This document shows, one piece after another, positions 53,769-63,020 of a stretch of 64,000 nt of DNA (the first letter of the stretch is position 1; each line of letters begins with the position of its first letter). The translations under genes and the position numbers were made by a program. The notes under the pieces were generated by a model, which was not told the DNA's origin, did not search any database, and saw only the letters and a program-made list of their open reading frames with translations. Source of the DNA: Robiginitomaculum sp. (GTDB lineage: Bacteria > Pseudomonadota > Alphaproteobacteria > Caulobacterales > Maricaulaceae); contig NVXK01000003.1 of NCBI GenBank assembly GCA_002733905.1, forward strand, positions 25,859 to 89,858. The letters run 5' to 3'.

Positions 53769-55613
53769 TTACTCAACCGTTACAGATTTTGCTAAATTGC
53801 GTGGTTGATCCACATCCGTGCCGAGATGTACGGCCGTATGATAGGCGAGTAATTGTATGCTGATCGCGTAAACAATGGGGGCCGTTTCAGGACAGACCTC
53901 TGGGCAAATCAATATTGCATCGGCCATGTCTTTGGCATGTTTAGCCCCTTTTGCATCTGTGATAAGAATGGTTTTCGCGCCGCGTGTGGACACCTCTTGC
54001 ATATTGGAAACCGTTTTTTCAAACATTTCGTCGCTAGGGGCGATCACGATAACAGGCGTGCCTTCTTCGATCAGTGCGATTGGGCCGTGTTTAAGTTCGC
54101 CAGCAGCATACCCTTCTGCGTGAATGTAGGAAATCTCTTTCAACTTAAGTGCGCCTTCAAGGGCAAGAGGGAAATGCACGCCGCGACCGAGATAAAATGC
54201 ACTTTTGGCTTTAGATAAATCGAGCGCGAGCGCTTCAATGTCTTTGTCCAGTTTAAGGGTTTCGGTGATCAGGCGCGGAATTTGCGTTAGCGATTGTATC
54301 AACGCGTGTTCGCGTTCCTCTGATATATGCCCACGTTGCACACCTGCCGCGATGGCAAGTGACAGTAGGGCGGTGAGTTGAGACGTGAATGCTTTTGTCG
54401 ACGCCACGCCAATTTCTGGCCCAGCATTAATTGGCATCGCAAAATCGGCTTCACGCGCCATCGTAGACTCTAAGACATTTACGAGTGCAGCAGTTTGTAA
54501 ACCTTTTGATTGACAATAGCGCAGTGCAGCAAGCGTATCCGCTGTTTCTCCAGATTGGGAGACCGCGACAGCGAGTGTGTTCTTTGACAGGGCTGGTTTA
54601 CGGTAGCGAAATTCAGAGGCAATATCGACATCTACGGGCATAAGTGCCAATTGTTCAAACCAATATTTCGCCACATAGGCCGCGTAGGCCGCCGTGCCAC
54701 ATGCGATCAGGCTCAAGCGCTCTAATTTACGCCAGTCAAGGTTTTCAAGCTCTAATTCTTTTGGTGTTTTCGCTTTGTAGTGAAACGCATCAATGAAATG
54801 TGTAAGTGTATGAGAAACTGTTTCTGGTTGCTCATATATTTCTTTCAGCATGAAATGACGGTAATTCCCTTTTTCAGCAGCGGCCATGCTTGTGGAAACA
54901 ATAGTGGTTTCACGAACGACAGCAGTGTCATTTTCATCAAAAACTTCAACACTATCTTTAGTGATAATTGCCCAATCACCTTCTTCAAGGTAAATAACCC
55001 GCGTTGAAAGTGTTGCCAAGGCCATGGCATCAGACCCGATATAATTTTCACTATCACCAAGACCAATAGCCAAAGGACAGCCGCGTCTGGCCGCGAAAAT
55101 AGTGCCGTCAATGCCGTCAATAATAACGCCGAGTGCAAAAGCACCTGTAAGCTGTTTGAGTGTATTGGCAAAGGCATCTTTTGCCGACATGCCTGTATTC
55201 ATGGCTTCGTCAATAAGGTGGGCAACAACTTCTGTATCTGTCTGGGTTTGGAAACTACGTTTCCCTTTAAGTTGTTCGCGGAGCTGTGAAAAGTTTTCAA
55301 TAATCCCGTTATGTACAAGTCCAACGCGCCCCGCAAAATGAGGGTGGGCATTGGTTTCGTTTGGTGCCCCGTGTGTTGCCCATCGTGTATGAGCAATACC
55401 AAGTACGCCGTCTACAGGCTCTTGCTTTATACGCTCTGCAAGATTAACGATTTTTCCTTGGGCGCGACGGCGTTTAAGGATGTCGCCATCTTTATTATTT
55501 TCGATGACGGCAATCCCAGCCGAATCGTACCCACGATATTCTAATCGCTTCAACCCATCCAATAATCTATTGGTAACAGATTGGTCCCCTGCAATTCCGA
55601 TAATTCCACACAT
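53769..55613 (-). CDS. glmS: glucosamine-6-phosphate synthase (GFAT)
   Basis: The 614-residue enzyme that makes glucosamine-6-phosphate from fructose-6-phosphate and glutamine. The glutaminase domain starts MCGIIGIAGDQSV; the N-terminal Cys1 nucleophile is exposed after Met removal. Two SIS domains follow (about residues 285-430 and 460-600). It is divergent from glmM, the next step. No glmS ribozyme motif is recognised in the leader. Confidence 0.97.
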   Translation of the reverse strand: MCGIIGIAGDQSVTNRLLDGLKRLEYRGYDSAGIAVIENNKDGDILKRRRAQGKIVNLAERIKQEPVDGVLGIAHTRWATHGAPNETNAHPHFAGRVGLVHNGIIENFSQLREQLKGKRSFQTQTDTEVVAHLIDEAMNTGMSAKDAFANTLKQLTGAFALGVIIDGIDGTIFAARRGCPLAIGLGDSENYIGSDAMALATLSTRVIYLEEGDWAIITKDSVEVFDENDTAVVRETTIVSTSMAAAEKGNYRHFMLKEIYEQPETVSHTLTHFIDAFHYKAKTPKELELENLDWRKLERLSLIACGTAAYAAYVAKYWFEQLALMPVDVDIASEFRYRKPALSKNTLAVAVSQSGETADTLAALRYCQSKGLQTAALVNVLESTMAREADFAMPINAGPEIGVASTKAFTSQLTALLSLAIAAGVQRGHISEEREHALIQSLTQIPRLITETLKLDKDIEALALDLSKAKSAFYLGRGVHFPLALEGALKLKEISYIHAEGYAAGELKHGPIALIEEGTPVIVIAPSDEMFEKTVSNMQEVSTRGAKTILITDAKGAKHAKDMADAILICPEVCPETAPIVYAISIQLLAYHTAVHLGTDVDQPRNLAKSVTVE

Positions 55614-55816
55614 AAAAAACCCCAAACGTCATTACTTTAATAATAAATAATACTGTGTAACACAATGTGATACAGCAGATGTATTGTTACATTGTTTACT
55701 TAGGGAATTCATATAAATACAGTGTTATTATAATGGATATCATCAATTATAAATGCGAAGTATTACATTAGATAACTATAAACGGGCGCAGCGTACAATT
55801 TAAGAAAGAATATAGT
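55614..55816. promoter_or_regulatory. AT-rich divergent regulatory region between glmS and glmM
   Basis: This 203-bp region should hold the promoters of both genes. TGTAACA (55656-55662) and TGTTACA (55685-55691) form a seven-base inverted repeat with a 22-base spacer. Perfect TATAAT-like hexamers occur around 55731-55740, but I cannot pair them convincingly with -35 boxes. No gene is present. Confidence 0.4.
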
Positions 55817-57169
55817 ATGGGTAAGAAGTATTTTGGTACAGATGGTATTCGTGGTTTAGCTAATCAAGGCAATATGGAAGTTCGCAATGTTTTACGCCTT
55901 GGCATGGCTGCGGGCAAATATTTTATGCGCGAAAAAGGTCGCCGCCATAGTGTAGTGATTGGCAAGGATACCCGGCTTTCAGGCTATATGATTGAACCTG
56001 CTCTTGTTGCGGGTTTTACGGCGGTGGGTATGGATGTGCGGTTGTTTGGGCCATTGCCAACGCCGGCTGTAGCAATGATGACGCGCTCTTTACGTGCTGA
56101 TTTAGGCGTAATGATTACAGCGTCACATAATAAATACGGCGATAATGGCATTAAACTTTTTGGCCCTGACGGCAAAAAACTCTCTGACGAAGCAGAACTG
56201 AAGATTGAAGCGCTTATGCAAGAGGGTTTGGGCGAAGGGCTCGCCGCCAATGAAAATCTAGGCCGCGCCAAAAGATATGATAATGCGCAAGCCCGTTATA
56301 TCGAAATTGTCAAAGCAACATTCCCGCGTCGTGTTACTTTGAGCGGATTGCGCATTGTTATCGATTGCGCGCACGGCGCCGCTTATCGCACGGCGCCTAA
56401 TACTTTATGGGAATTGGGCGCGTCGGAAGTGATCGCGATTGGTGTGACCCCAAATGGTACGAATATTAATGACGGTTGCGGTTCTACCGCGACACAGGCG
56501 CTGTCTGACGCCGTTCTTGAACACAAAGCCGACATTGGTATTGCGCTAGATGGTGACGCGGATCGTTTAATCATGTGTGATGAAAAGGGAAAAATTATTG
56601 ACGGTGACCAATTGCTTGGACTTATCGCTCTTGGGTGGAAAGAAACCCAGCGCCTATCCCGTAATGGACTTGTCGCGACAGTTATGTCCAACCTAGGGTT
56701 AGAACGCCTATTAGTCGATAATGATCTTGAACTTATTCGCACAGATGTGGGCGATAGGCATGTTGCGGCGCGTATGCACCAAGATGGTTATAATCTCGGC
56801 GGAGAGCAGTCTGGTCATATTCTCATGACCGATTTCTCAACAACTGGCGACGGCACAATAGCGGCTCTGCAAATCATAGCGGAAATGATCCGTAAAGATA
56901 AACCTGCAAGCGAAGTGCTAAATGTTTTTGAACCTGTACCGCAGCTTTTAAAAAATGTGCGCTATAGTGGCGAAAGCCCGCTTAATTTGGCGTCTGTGCA
57001 ATCGGCTATTCAAGACGCGCATGCGCAAATTTCTGGATCAGGACGTATTCTTGTCCGTGCTTCTGGCACAGAACCTTTAATTCGCGTGATGACCGAAGGC
57101 GATGACGCAAAAATGGTGCAAACCATTACCGATGATCTGGTTGATTTTATTGCAAAGGCGCAAAGCTAG
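55817..57169 (+). CDS. glmM: phosphoglucosamine mutase
   Basis: The 450-residue mutase converting glucosamine-6-phosphate to glucosamine-1-phosphate for UDP-GlcNAc. The phosphoserine loop is [14 protein letters not shown] (residue about 100). The metal-binding DGDADR is near 245, and the phosphate loop [12 protein letters not shown] is near the C-terminus. It is complete. It diverges from glmS, so both steps share one regulatory region. Confidence 0.98.
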   Translation: MGKKYFGTDGIRGLANQGNMEVRNVLRLGMAAGKYFMREKGRRHSVVIGKDTRLSGYMIEPALVAGFTAVGMDVRLFGPLPTPAVAMMTRSLRADLGVMITASHNKYGDNGIKLFGPDGKKLSDEAELKIEALMQEGLGEGLAANENLGRAKRYDNAQARYIEIVKATFPRRVTLSGLRIVIDCAHGAAYRTAPNTLWELGASEVIAIGVTPNGTNINDGCGSTATQALSDAVLEHKADIGIALDGDADRLIMCDEKGKIIDGDQLLGLIALGWKETQRLSRNGLVATVMSNLGLERLLVDNDLELIRTDVGDRHVAARMHQDGYNLGGEQSGHILMTDFSTTGDGTIAALQIIAEMIRKDKPASEVLNVFEPVPQLLKNVRYSGESPLNLASVQSAIQDAHAQISGSGRILVRASGTEPLIRVMTEGDDAKMVQTITDDLVDFIAKAQS

Positions 57170-57285
57170 TGCCTTAAACGGGTTCTACATAGCCTGTACC
57201 AATCATTGCAACGCGCATATTTCTACCCTGAGTTTTTGAATCTATAAAAGATAATATCAGAATAGGAAGATGGAAAGACACAGCC

Positions 57286-57723
57286 TTAGTTGAACGCATC
57301 CAAATTGTTATTGTGGTGTGTTTTATAGTATCTAGCCCCAATCAAACCTCGGCAAGCTAGCCATAACGTGAGTGTGATGATGAGGTTGGCACGGAAATTT
57401 ACTAGCAGAACTGCAATTGATATTCCGACAAGGATAACCACGTTTATGAGCACGCTTTTCCAGCAATGATATTTGAGAACTTGCCAACTAAAATAGATAA
57501 GCGCGATAGACAGGCCTAATGTTATAATGCCTAGAAAAATTAAGCTCATCGTAGATATTTGAAACTCAATTGGCAGGGTATGATCAGCTATTAGGTGCAT
57601 GCCCCAAAGCGTATATAACATAGTAATCGAACAATAAAATGCCGCGAAAAAGCCTGCATAAGCTCCATATTTTGTTCTACGAATAGCACGATCTATCTTC
57701 GAGCGCGTAGGTATTATATCCAC
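57286..57723 (-). CDS. small four-helix membrane protein
   Basis: A 145-residue predicted membrane protein with four helices (about residues 20-42, 54-77, 85-103 and 108-125) and a basic N-terminus. I recognise no family. It follows the phosphomannomutase gene by three bases on the same strand and is likely co-transcribed with it. The function is unknown. Confidence 0.6.
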   Translation of the reverse strand: MDIIPTRSKIDRAIRRTKYGAYAGFFAAFYCSITMLYTLWGMHLIADHTLPIEFQISTMSLIFLGIITLGLSIALIYFSWQVLKYHCWKSVLINVVILVGISIAVLLVNFRANLIITLTLWLACRGLIGARYYKTHHNNNLDAFN

Positions 57724-57726
57724 CTC

Positions 57727-59259
57727 TTAAATCTTCTGGTCGTATTCTCCGATTTCTGAGTATTTGGCGAGGCGTGCTTCTATTTCGCGAAACATTGCAA
57801 TTTTATTTTCCTCAGATGTTGGGCTTTCGACAACGACGACGAGGTTGGGGGTGTTTGAACTTGCGCGTACAAGACCCCACGTTCCGTCTTCGAGAACAAT
57901 GCGGACACCGTTGACCGTGATAAGCTCGCGAATGCTTTGTCCAAGCAGTTTTTCGCCATTGGCAAAGGCCGTTTTGTATTCTGTGATCACACGGTCGACA
58001 ACACCGTATTTTTCTTCATCGGCACAGAAAGGCGACATGGTGGGACTGCCCCATGTTTTAGGAAGGTCGCGGCGTAAATCTGCCATTGATTTCTCAGGGC
58101 ATCTGTCGAGCATTTGTAAAATGGCAATCGCAGAGAGAATGCCGTCATCATAGCCACGACCAATCGGCGCGTTAAAGAAATAATGCCCCGATTTTTCAAA
58201 TCCAACGAGTGCGCCGATCTCTTTGGAGCGGCGTTTGATATAGGAATGCCCCGTTTTCCAATAATCAGTTTTTGCACCGTTTTTAATGAGAACAGGATCT
58301 GTCAGGTAAAGTCCCGTTGATTTTACGTCGGCAACAAATTGGGCATTTTTGAACTTGGCAGAAAGGTCACGCGCCAGCATAACGCCGACTTTGTCAGCAA
58401 AAATTTCTTCGCCGTCATTATCAACAACACCGCAACGGTCCCCGTCTCCGTCAAAACCAACTGCAAGATCAGCCTTGTGTTCAAGCACGGCGTCACGCAT
58501 GGCGTGCAACATTTTCATGTCTTCAGGGTTGGGGTTATAGTTAGGAAAATTATGGTCCAGATTACACTGGACGGGAATAACCTCCACGCCGATTTTATCG
58601 AGGACGTGCGCGGCAAATGCACCCGCAGTACCATTACCACACGCGGCAACAACGCGTAGCTTGCGTTTGATTTTAATGCCTTTGGCAAGGTCACGCATAT
58701 ATAGCTCTGCCATATCTTCAATTTTTTGATAGCCACCACCACCACGGTTAATCGCGCCACCGCCAAGTGCGATTTCTTTGAGACGGCTCATTTCGTCGGG
58801 GCCAAAAGTAAGTGGACGTTCCACGCCCATTTTCACGCCTGTCCACCCATTTACATTATGGCTAGCCGTGACCATGGCAACACAGGGGACATCAAGAGCA
58901 AATTGCGCGAAATACGCAGTTGGAGAAAGGGCGAGACCAATATCCAAAACCTCGACACCCGCACTCATAAGACCGACGATAAGTGCCTGTTTGATAGATA
59001 AAGAATACGAACGGTAATCATGACCAACAACGATTTGTGGTTTGACGCCAAGTTCGTGTATGAGCGTGCCAAGGCTGGCCCCAAGAAGTTGAATGCCGTA
59101 AAGGTTTATTTCGGGAGACTTGCCACTACCGGACATGCTTTCATGATTGCCAAACCACCAACGCGCGTCATATTCACGAAAGCCAGTGGGCTTAATCAGG
59201 GCTTGGTTTTCAAATTCTATCGTATTGGCTGGTATTGCGCTCTTTGGCTTCACTGTCAT
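57727..59259 (-). CDS. phosphomannomutase/phosphoglucomutase
   Basis: A 510-residue alpha-D-phosphohexomutase that interconverts the 1- and 6-phosphates of mannose or glucose for GDP-mannose and UDP-glucose synthesis. The active-site serine loop is TASHNVNGWTGVKMG. The metal loop is FDGDGDRCG. The sugar-specificity loop is GFEKSGHYFF. The ATG at 59259 has AAGGA at good spacing. Together with galU it supplies hexose-1-phosphates. Confidence 0.92.
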   Translation of the reverse strand: MTVKPKSAIPANTIEFENQALIKPTGFREYDARWWFGNHESMSGSGKSPEINLYGIQLLGASLGTLIHELGVKPQIVVGHDYRSYSLSIKQALIVGLMSAGVEVLDIGLALSPTAYFAQFALDVPCVAMVTASHNVNGWTGVKMGVERPLTFGPDEMSRLKEIALGGGAINRGGGGYQKIEDMAELYMRDLAKGIKIKRKLRVVAACGNGTAGAFAAHVLDKIGVEVIPVQCNLDHNFPNYNPNPEDMKMLHAMRDAVLEHKADLAVGFDGDGDRCGVVDNDGEEIFADKVGVMLARDLSAKFKNAQFVADVKSTGLYLTDPVLIKNGAKTDYWKTGHSYIKRRSKEIGALVGFEKSGHYFFNAPIGRGYDDGILSAIAILQMLDRCPEKSMADLRRDLPKTWGSPTMSPFCADEEKYGVVDRVITEYKTAFANGEKLLGQSIRELITVNGVRIVLEDGTWGLVRASSNTPNLVVVVESPTSEENKIAMFREIEARLAKYSEIGEYDQKI

Positions 59260-59366
59260 TTTGCTATCCTTTGTTCCCACACTTGCCCTAAAATTGCGAT
59301 TAAAATACGAAATTGAGTGTTAAGTCTTCGTGTCTTTTTTGCGAATAATACTGTTTTGGAGTATAT

Positions 59367-60332
59367 TTATGCAATCCCTGCCCGTAGTAAATCATGCATG
59401 TGTAAAATGCCAACGGGTTTGTTGTTTTCGACAACGAAAATTTGCATCACTTTTGGCGCTTGGGCCGTCATGAGATGTAGGGCTTGGGCGGCTAACGCGT
59501 CTGGGGTAATCGTTTTGGATTGGGGCGTCATAATAGTTTTGACATTTGTGTGGATCAGGTCTTTGTCAAGGTTTCTACGAATGTCACCGTCCGTAATAAT
59601 GCCAATGAATTGTCCGTGTGAGTCGACAATGCCAACACAGCCAAACCCTTTTTCACTCATGACTTCGAGGGCAATGTCCATACGTGTGTCAATGTTGATC
59701 AACGGCATGTGCGCGCCAGTATGCATAAGGTCAGATACGCAAGAAAGTTGAGCGCCGAGTGCACCGCCGGGATGGAATGTTTTGAAATCCTTCGATGTAA
59801 ACCCACGCGCCTCCAGAAGGGCAACCGCAAGGGCGTCACCCAAGGCGATTTGCAAAGTGGTTGATGTGGTTGGCGCGCCCGTTATGGAACAGGCCTCGGG
59901 CATGTCAGGAAGGAGCAGCACATGATCAGCGGAACGCCCAAGTGTGCTATTGGGTTTGCAAGTCATTGCAATCAAGGGCACGCCGAAGCGTTTGCAATAG
60001 CCAATCATATCCGCCAATTCTTTGGTCTCGCCAGAGCGTGAAAGTGCGATAACCGCATCTTCAGCATGTATCATGCCCATGTCGCCGTGACTGGCTTCGG
60101 TTGGGTGAACAAAAAGAGACGTCGTGCCCGTAGAGGCGAGCGTTGCAGCGATTTTACGTGCCACATGTCCACTTTTCCCTACCCCTGCGAGGATAGTGCG
60201 GCCTTTTAAGGCGTGAAGCAAAGTGACAATATTGGTGAATTCCTCACCTAAATTATCGGAAAGTGTCATCAGTGCGTCTGTTTCAATTTTCAAAACGCGC
60301 TGGGCAACAGCAATAGCATTAAATTTTGTCAT
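59367..60332 (-). CDS. arabinose-5-phosphate isomerase (KdsD/KpsF-like)
   Basis: A 321-residue enzyme isomerising ribulose-5-phosphate to arabinose-5-phosphate, the precursor of KDO. The SIS domain (about residues 35-170) contains GVGKSGHVARKIAATLASTGT, and SRSGETKELADM lies near residue 90. Two CBS domains follow (about 205-321). ATG 60332 is 11 bases after the stop of the upstream glycosyltransferase; an extension of 22 codons would overlap that gene. KDO supply links it to LPS. Confidence 0.92.
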   Translation of the reverse strand: MTKFNAIAVAQRVLKIETDALMTLSDNLGEEFTNIVTLLHALKGRTILAGVGKSGHVARKIAATLASTGTTSLFVHPTEASHGDMGMIHAEDAVIALSRSGETKELADMIGYCKRFGVPLIAMTCKPNSTLGRSADHVLLLPDMPEACSITGAPTTSTTLQIALGDALAVALLEARGFTSKDFKTFHPGGALGAQLSCVSDLMHTGAHMPLINIDTRMDIALEVMSEKGFGCVGIVDSHGQFIGIITDGDIRRNLDKDLIHTNVKTIMTPQSKTITPDALAAQALHLMTAQAPKVMQIFVVENNKPVGILHMHDLLRAGIA

Positions 60333-60343
60333 AGGGGTTTGTA

Positions 60344-61339
60344 TCAGGGAAGTTTGCGAATGTGAACACCGCGTCTTAGAACTTTTAGTGGAGACCATGT
60401 GAGCCTCCGCAGTAATCTGAAACTGCTGAGTTTCCGATGTGCATTAACAGATTTTCTGGCAGCAAAAATACGGGGTAGCCCTTTAATGCCGTCCCATGTC
60501 CCTCTCCATGTGGTTTTGAACCGCCTACGGACGATTGACCATGCTAAATAGGCAATGTTTGCGAAAATATGCGCTGGCGTGAGAAGAATAAGCAGAGGGA
60601 GAGGCATGTTTTTAAAGAATGTCCAAATACGATTTCGCGTACCGTGATAAATCGCAAAATTTGGAATAGTGTTTGAAACAGCAGAGCTAACATGGTCAAT
60701 AATTGCAGTCGCGCTTTGTACACAGTCTTTTCCCATTAATTGCATGCGAAAGGCTAGGTCTACATCTTCATGATAGCAAAAAAAGCTCTCATCAAATCCC
60801 CCTAATGTCAAATAATCGTCGCGGTTATACATCGCGCCTGCACCACAGGGGCCGAAAACAAACCCTGTGTCAGGGACGGGCATTTGCTTTTTATATCCTG
60901 CGCGGTAGGCAATGCCGCTCGCATGAAAACAATCACCAACACCGTCAAGCGTGGGGGTGTCTTCCAGCGCAAGGAATTGGGTCGATCCAACCATTGATAT
61001 ATTCGGGGCGAGATCTTTTGCTTTTAGCAATTCTTCAAGCCAGTTTTCACGCGCAAAAGCATCTGGGTTTAACAAAGCGATCCAGGGGGATGTCGCGAGA
61101 TTGGCCGCAAAATTATTGGCACTGGCAAAGCCAGAATTATATCCACGCTCAATCACTGTAAAGCGGTCGTCGAGTTTTGGTAATGTCGCTAATGAATTAT
61201 CTTTCGAGCCATTATCTATGATGAAACATTCAAAATCGGCTTCGGTTTGCACGAGAAGGGAGCGCACACTACGTTCCAGCCACTGACCTGCATTATAGTT
61301 TACAATGATAACAGAGATTTTAGAAATTTTAGGCTCCAC
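60344..61339 (-). CDS. family 2 glycosyltransferase, rhamnosyltransferase-like
   Basis: A GT-A fold glycosyltransferase of about 331 residues. The core opens with SVIIVNYNAGQWLERSVRSL. ALLNPDAF is the metal-binding region, and FFCYHEDVDLAFRMQ is the base-containing segment. The C-terminus has a hydrophobic stretch. It resembles rhamnosyl- and similar sugar transferases of LPS synthesis. The start is uncertain; I choose the GTG at 61339 because the core begins there. It lies upstream of the arabinose-5-phosphate isomerase gene in the same operon. Confidence 0.8.
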   Translation of the reverse strand: MEPKISKISVIIVNYNAGQWLERSVRSLLVQTEADFECFIIDNGSKDNSLATLPKLDDRFTVIERGYNSGFASANNFAANLATSPWIALLNPDAFARENWLEELLKAKDLAPNISMVGSTQFLALEDTPTLDGVGDCFHASGIAYRAGYKKQMPVPDTGFVFGPCGAGAMYNRDDYLTLGGFDESFFCYHEDVDLAFRMQLMGKDCVQSATAIIDHVSSAVSNTIPNFAIYHGTRNRIWTFFKNMPLPLLILLTPAHIFANIAYLAWSIVRRRFKTTWRGTWDGIKGLPRIFAARKSVNAHRKLSSFRLLRRLTWSPLKVLRRGVHIRKLP

Positions 61340-61502
61340 TATGAAATAGTTGTAATGTCTTGGTCTAAAACCCCATGGAGTGCAACCCAATAAAACCTTA
61401 AATTCTTGCCATATATGAGAAAAATTCTGTACGAATATATAAAATACTGATGAAAGGCAGGTGAAAAACGGGTATAAATAAGGTGAGTCAAGGAATGGGA
61501 AT

Positions 61503-62105
61503 ATGATGAAACTTTACGATTATTGTGCATCTGGCAACGGTTATAAAGCACGTTTGCTGTTGTCATGGCTGGGCGAGGCACATGAATATATTGAAATCAA
61601 TATTCATGAAGGGGAAACCCATACCCCTGAATTTTTGGCGATGAATCCCGCAGGCCAAATTCCTGTGCTTATCTTGGAGGATGGTCGTTGCCTTGCCGAA
61701 TCGAACGCAATCTTGTTTTATTTGGGGCTTGGAAGTTCATATTTACCGCCAGATGCTTTTACACAAGCAGAAATTTTGCGGTGGATGTTCTTTGAACAAT
61801 ATAAACATGAGCCTGCAATCGCAGTTGCGCGGTTTATTACAGTGTACGCGCCAAAGCGCAAAAAAGAACTGCCTGCCTTAATCAAGCGAGGCTATGCCGC
61901 GCTTGATATTATGGAAACACATCTCAGCACCCGTGATTATTTTGTGGGCGATGGCCTGACCATTGCGGATATCTCCTTGTATGGCTATACCCATGTGGCG
62001 ACTGAGGGCGGCTTTGATATGAAACCGTATAAATTCATCAAAAAATGGCTAAAACGCGTAAAAGATCACCCCGATTATGTCAGCATTAAAAAACCACCGA
62101 AATAA
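61503..62105 (+). CDS. glutathione S-transferase
   Basis: A 200-residue GST. The N-terminal domain begins MMKLYDYCASGNGYKARLLL. The cis-proline motif is GQIPVL, and DGRCLAESNAILFYLG binds the glutamyl moiety. The helical domain ends with DHPDYVSIKK. It probably acts in the cytoplasm on electrophiles, with an unknown substrate. An A/G-rich ribosome site is just upstream of the tandem ATG codons. Confidence 0.92.
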   Translation: MMKLYDYCASGNGYKARLLLSWLGEAHEYIEINIHEGETHTPEFLAMNPAGQIPVLILEDGRCLAESNAILFYLGLGSSYLPPDAFTQAEILRWMFFEQYKHEPAIAVARFITVYAPKRKKELPALIKRGYAALDIMETHLSTRDYFVGDGLTIADISLYGYTHVATEGGFDMKPYKFIKKWLKRVKDHPDYVSIKKPPK

Positions 62106-62162
62106 CGATGTGAAGTGCGTTTTTTGAGTGCAATGACCCGACAGCTAGCGTAGATTACGGCG

Positions 62163-62651
62163 ATGTTAGCTGATTTATACACGACCGATATAATGAGCCT
62201 TGCCGCCAATATTAAACATGTTGGACGGCTAGAGGTGGCGCAGTCGCGTGCGCGCAAAGTTTCCAAACTCTGTGGCTCATGGGTAGAGGTCGATATCAAT
62301 ATGCAAGACGGCACGGTGACCGAATTTGCCATACGTTTGCAGGCTTGCGCGCTTGGTCAGGCCAGTGCAGCTATTCTCGCCGAATATATCATGGACGCAA
62401 CATACGAAGATGTCGCCACTGCACGCGATAATTTACACGCTATGTTGAAAGACAAAACGGCATTTCCAAATACAGGGCGTTTTGCTCATCTCGGCGTATT
62501 GTCCGATATTGCCAATTACCCTGCGCGCCATGCCTCCACTATGCTTGCATTTGAAGCGGCGCTAGACGCCATGAAAACTTTGGCCATGAAAACTTTGGCC
62601 ATGAAAACTTTGGCCATGAAAACTTTGCCCACGAAAAATCTGCAAGAATGA
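62163..62651 (+). CDS. NifU/IscU-like scaffold protein missing the third cysteine
   Basis: A 162-residue protein of the Fe-S scaffold (NifU N-terminal) type common in alphaproteobacteria. It has cysteines C37 (KLCGSW) and C62 (QACALG). The position where the family normally has its third cluster-binding cysteine (about residue 125, YPARHASTMLAF) carries an alanine/serine instead. The C-terminus, about 25 residues, is a translated 15-bp repeat (MKTLA copies, 62568-62642). The gene overlaps yidD by ATGA. Confidence 0.78.
   Translation: MLADLYTTDIMSLAANIKHVGRLEVAQSRARKVSKLCGSWVEVDINMQDGTVTEFAIRLQACALGQASAAILAEYIMDATYEDVATARDNLHAMLKDKTAFPNTGRFAHLGVLSDIANYPARHASTMLAFEAALDAMKTLAMKTLAMKTLAMKTLPTKNLQE
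62568..62642 (+). repeat. five copies of a 15-bp in-frame tandem repeat
   Basis: Four identical copies of GCCATGAAAACTTTG (62568-62627) and a fifth, mutated one (62628-62642) encode successive MKTLA units at the C-terminus of the scaffold protein. Copy identity suggests recent expansion. The period is a multiple of three, so the frame is kept. Confidence 0.9.
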
Positions 62652-62995
62652 AAAATCCGTTCATACATCTTGCTGTAGGTTTGTTACGACTTTACAAATT
62701 GACATTATCTCCTGCCTTCTCTGCGCTCGGGATAAAATGTCGGTATGAGCCGAGCTGTTCTAGCTATTCTATTGATGCCTTTCAGCGCCACGGTGTGTGG
62801 CGCGGTTTTTGGATCACATTGGCGCGGCTTTTGCGGTGTCATCCTTGGGGCTCATCTGGCCTTGATCCCGTACCCGAATGCGCCCATAAGCATCCGTTCT
62901 GGACGCCGTGGCGATATGGTGACTGGAGCTGGCGTAAAAATAGGGATGTATCGCACGATATATCCTGTGAGAACAAATCTGCCCATAAGGGGTAG
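62648..62995 (+). CDS. yidD: membrane protein insertion efficiency factor
   Basis: A 115-residue YidD. The conserved part begins AVGLLRLYKLTLSPAFSALG. CRYEPSCSSYSIDAFQRHG carries the cysteine and tyrosine signature. RLLRCHPWGSSGLDPVP is the typical C-terminal motif. It helps YidC insert proteins into the inner membrane. The ATG overlaps the scaffold stop codon (ATGA). A 35-residue extension after the family core ends in lysine-rich residues. Confidence 0.94.
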   Translation: MKNPFIHLAVGLLRLYKLTLSPAFSALGIKCRYEPSCSSYSIDAFQRHGVWRGFWITLARLLRCHPWGSSGLDPVPECAHKHPFWTPWRYGDWSWRKNRDVSHDISCENKSAHKG

Positions 62996-63020
62996 ATGAA
63001 AAACGAAGTAAAGTAATATA

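Noticed and set aside
55614-55640. glmS ribozyme or GlmZ-type leader
   Set aside because: The glmS leader here is short and AT-rich, and I recognise none of the conserved core motifs.
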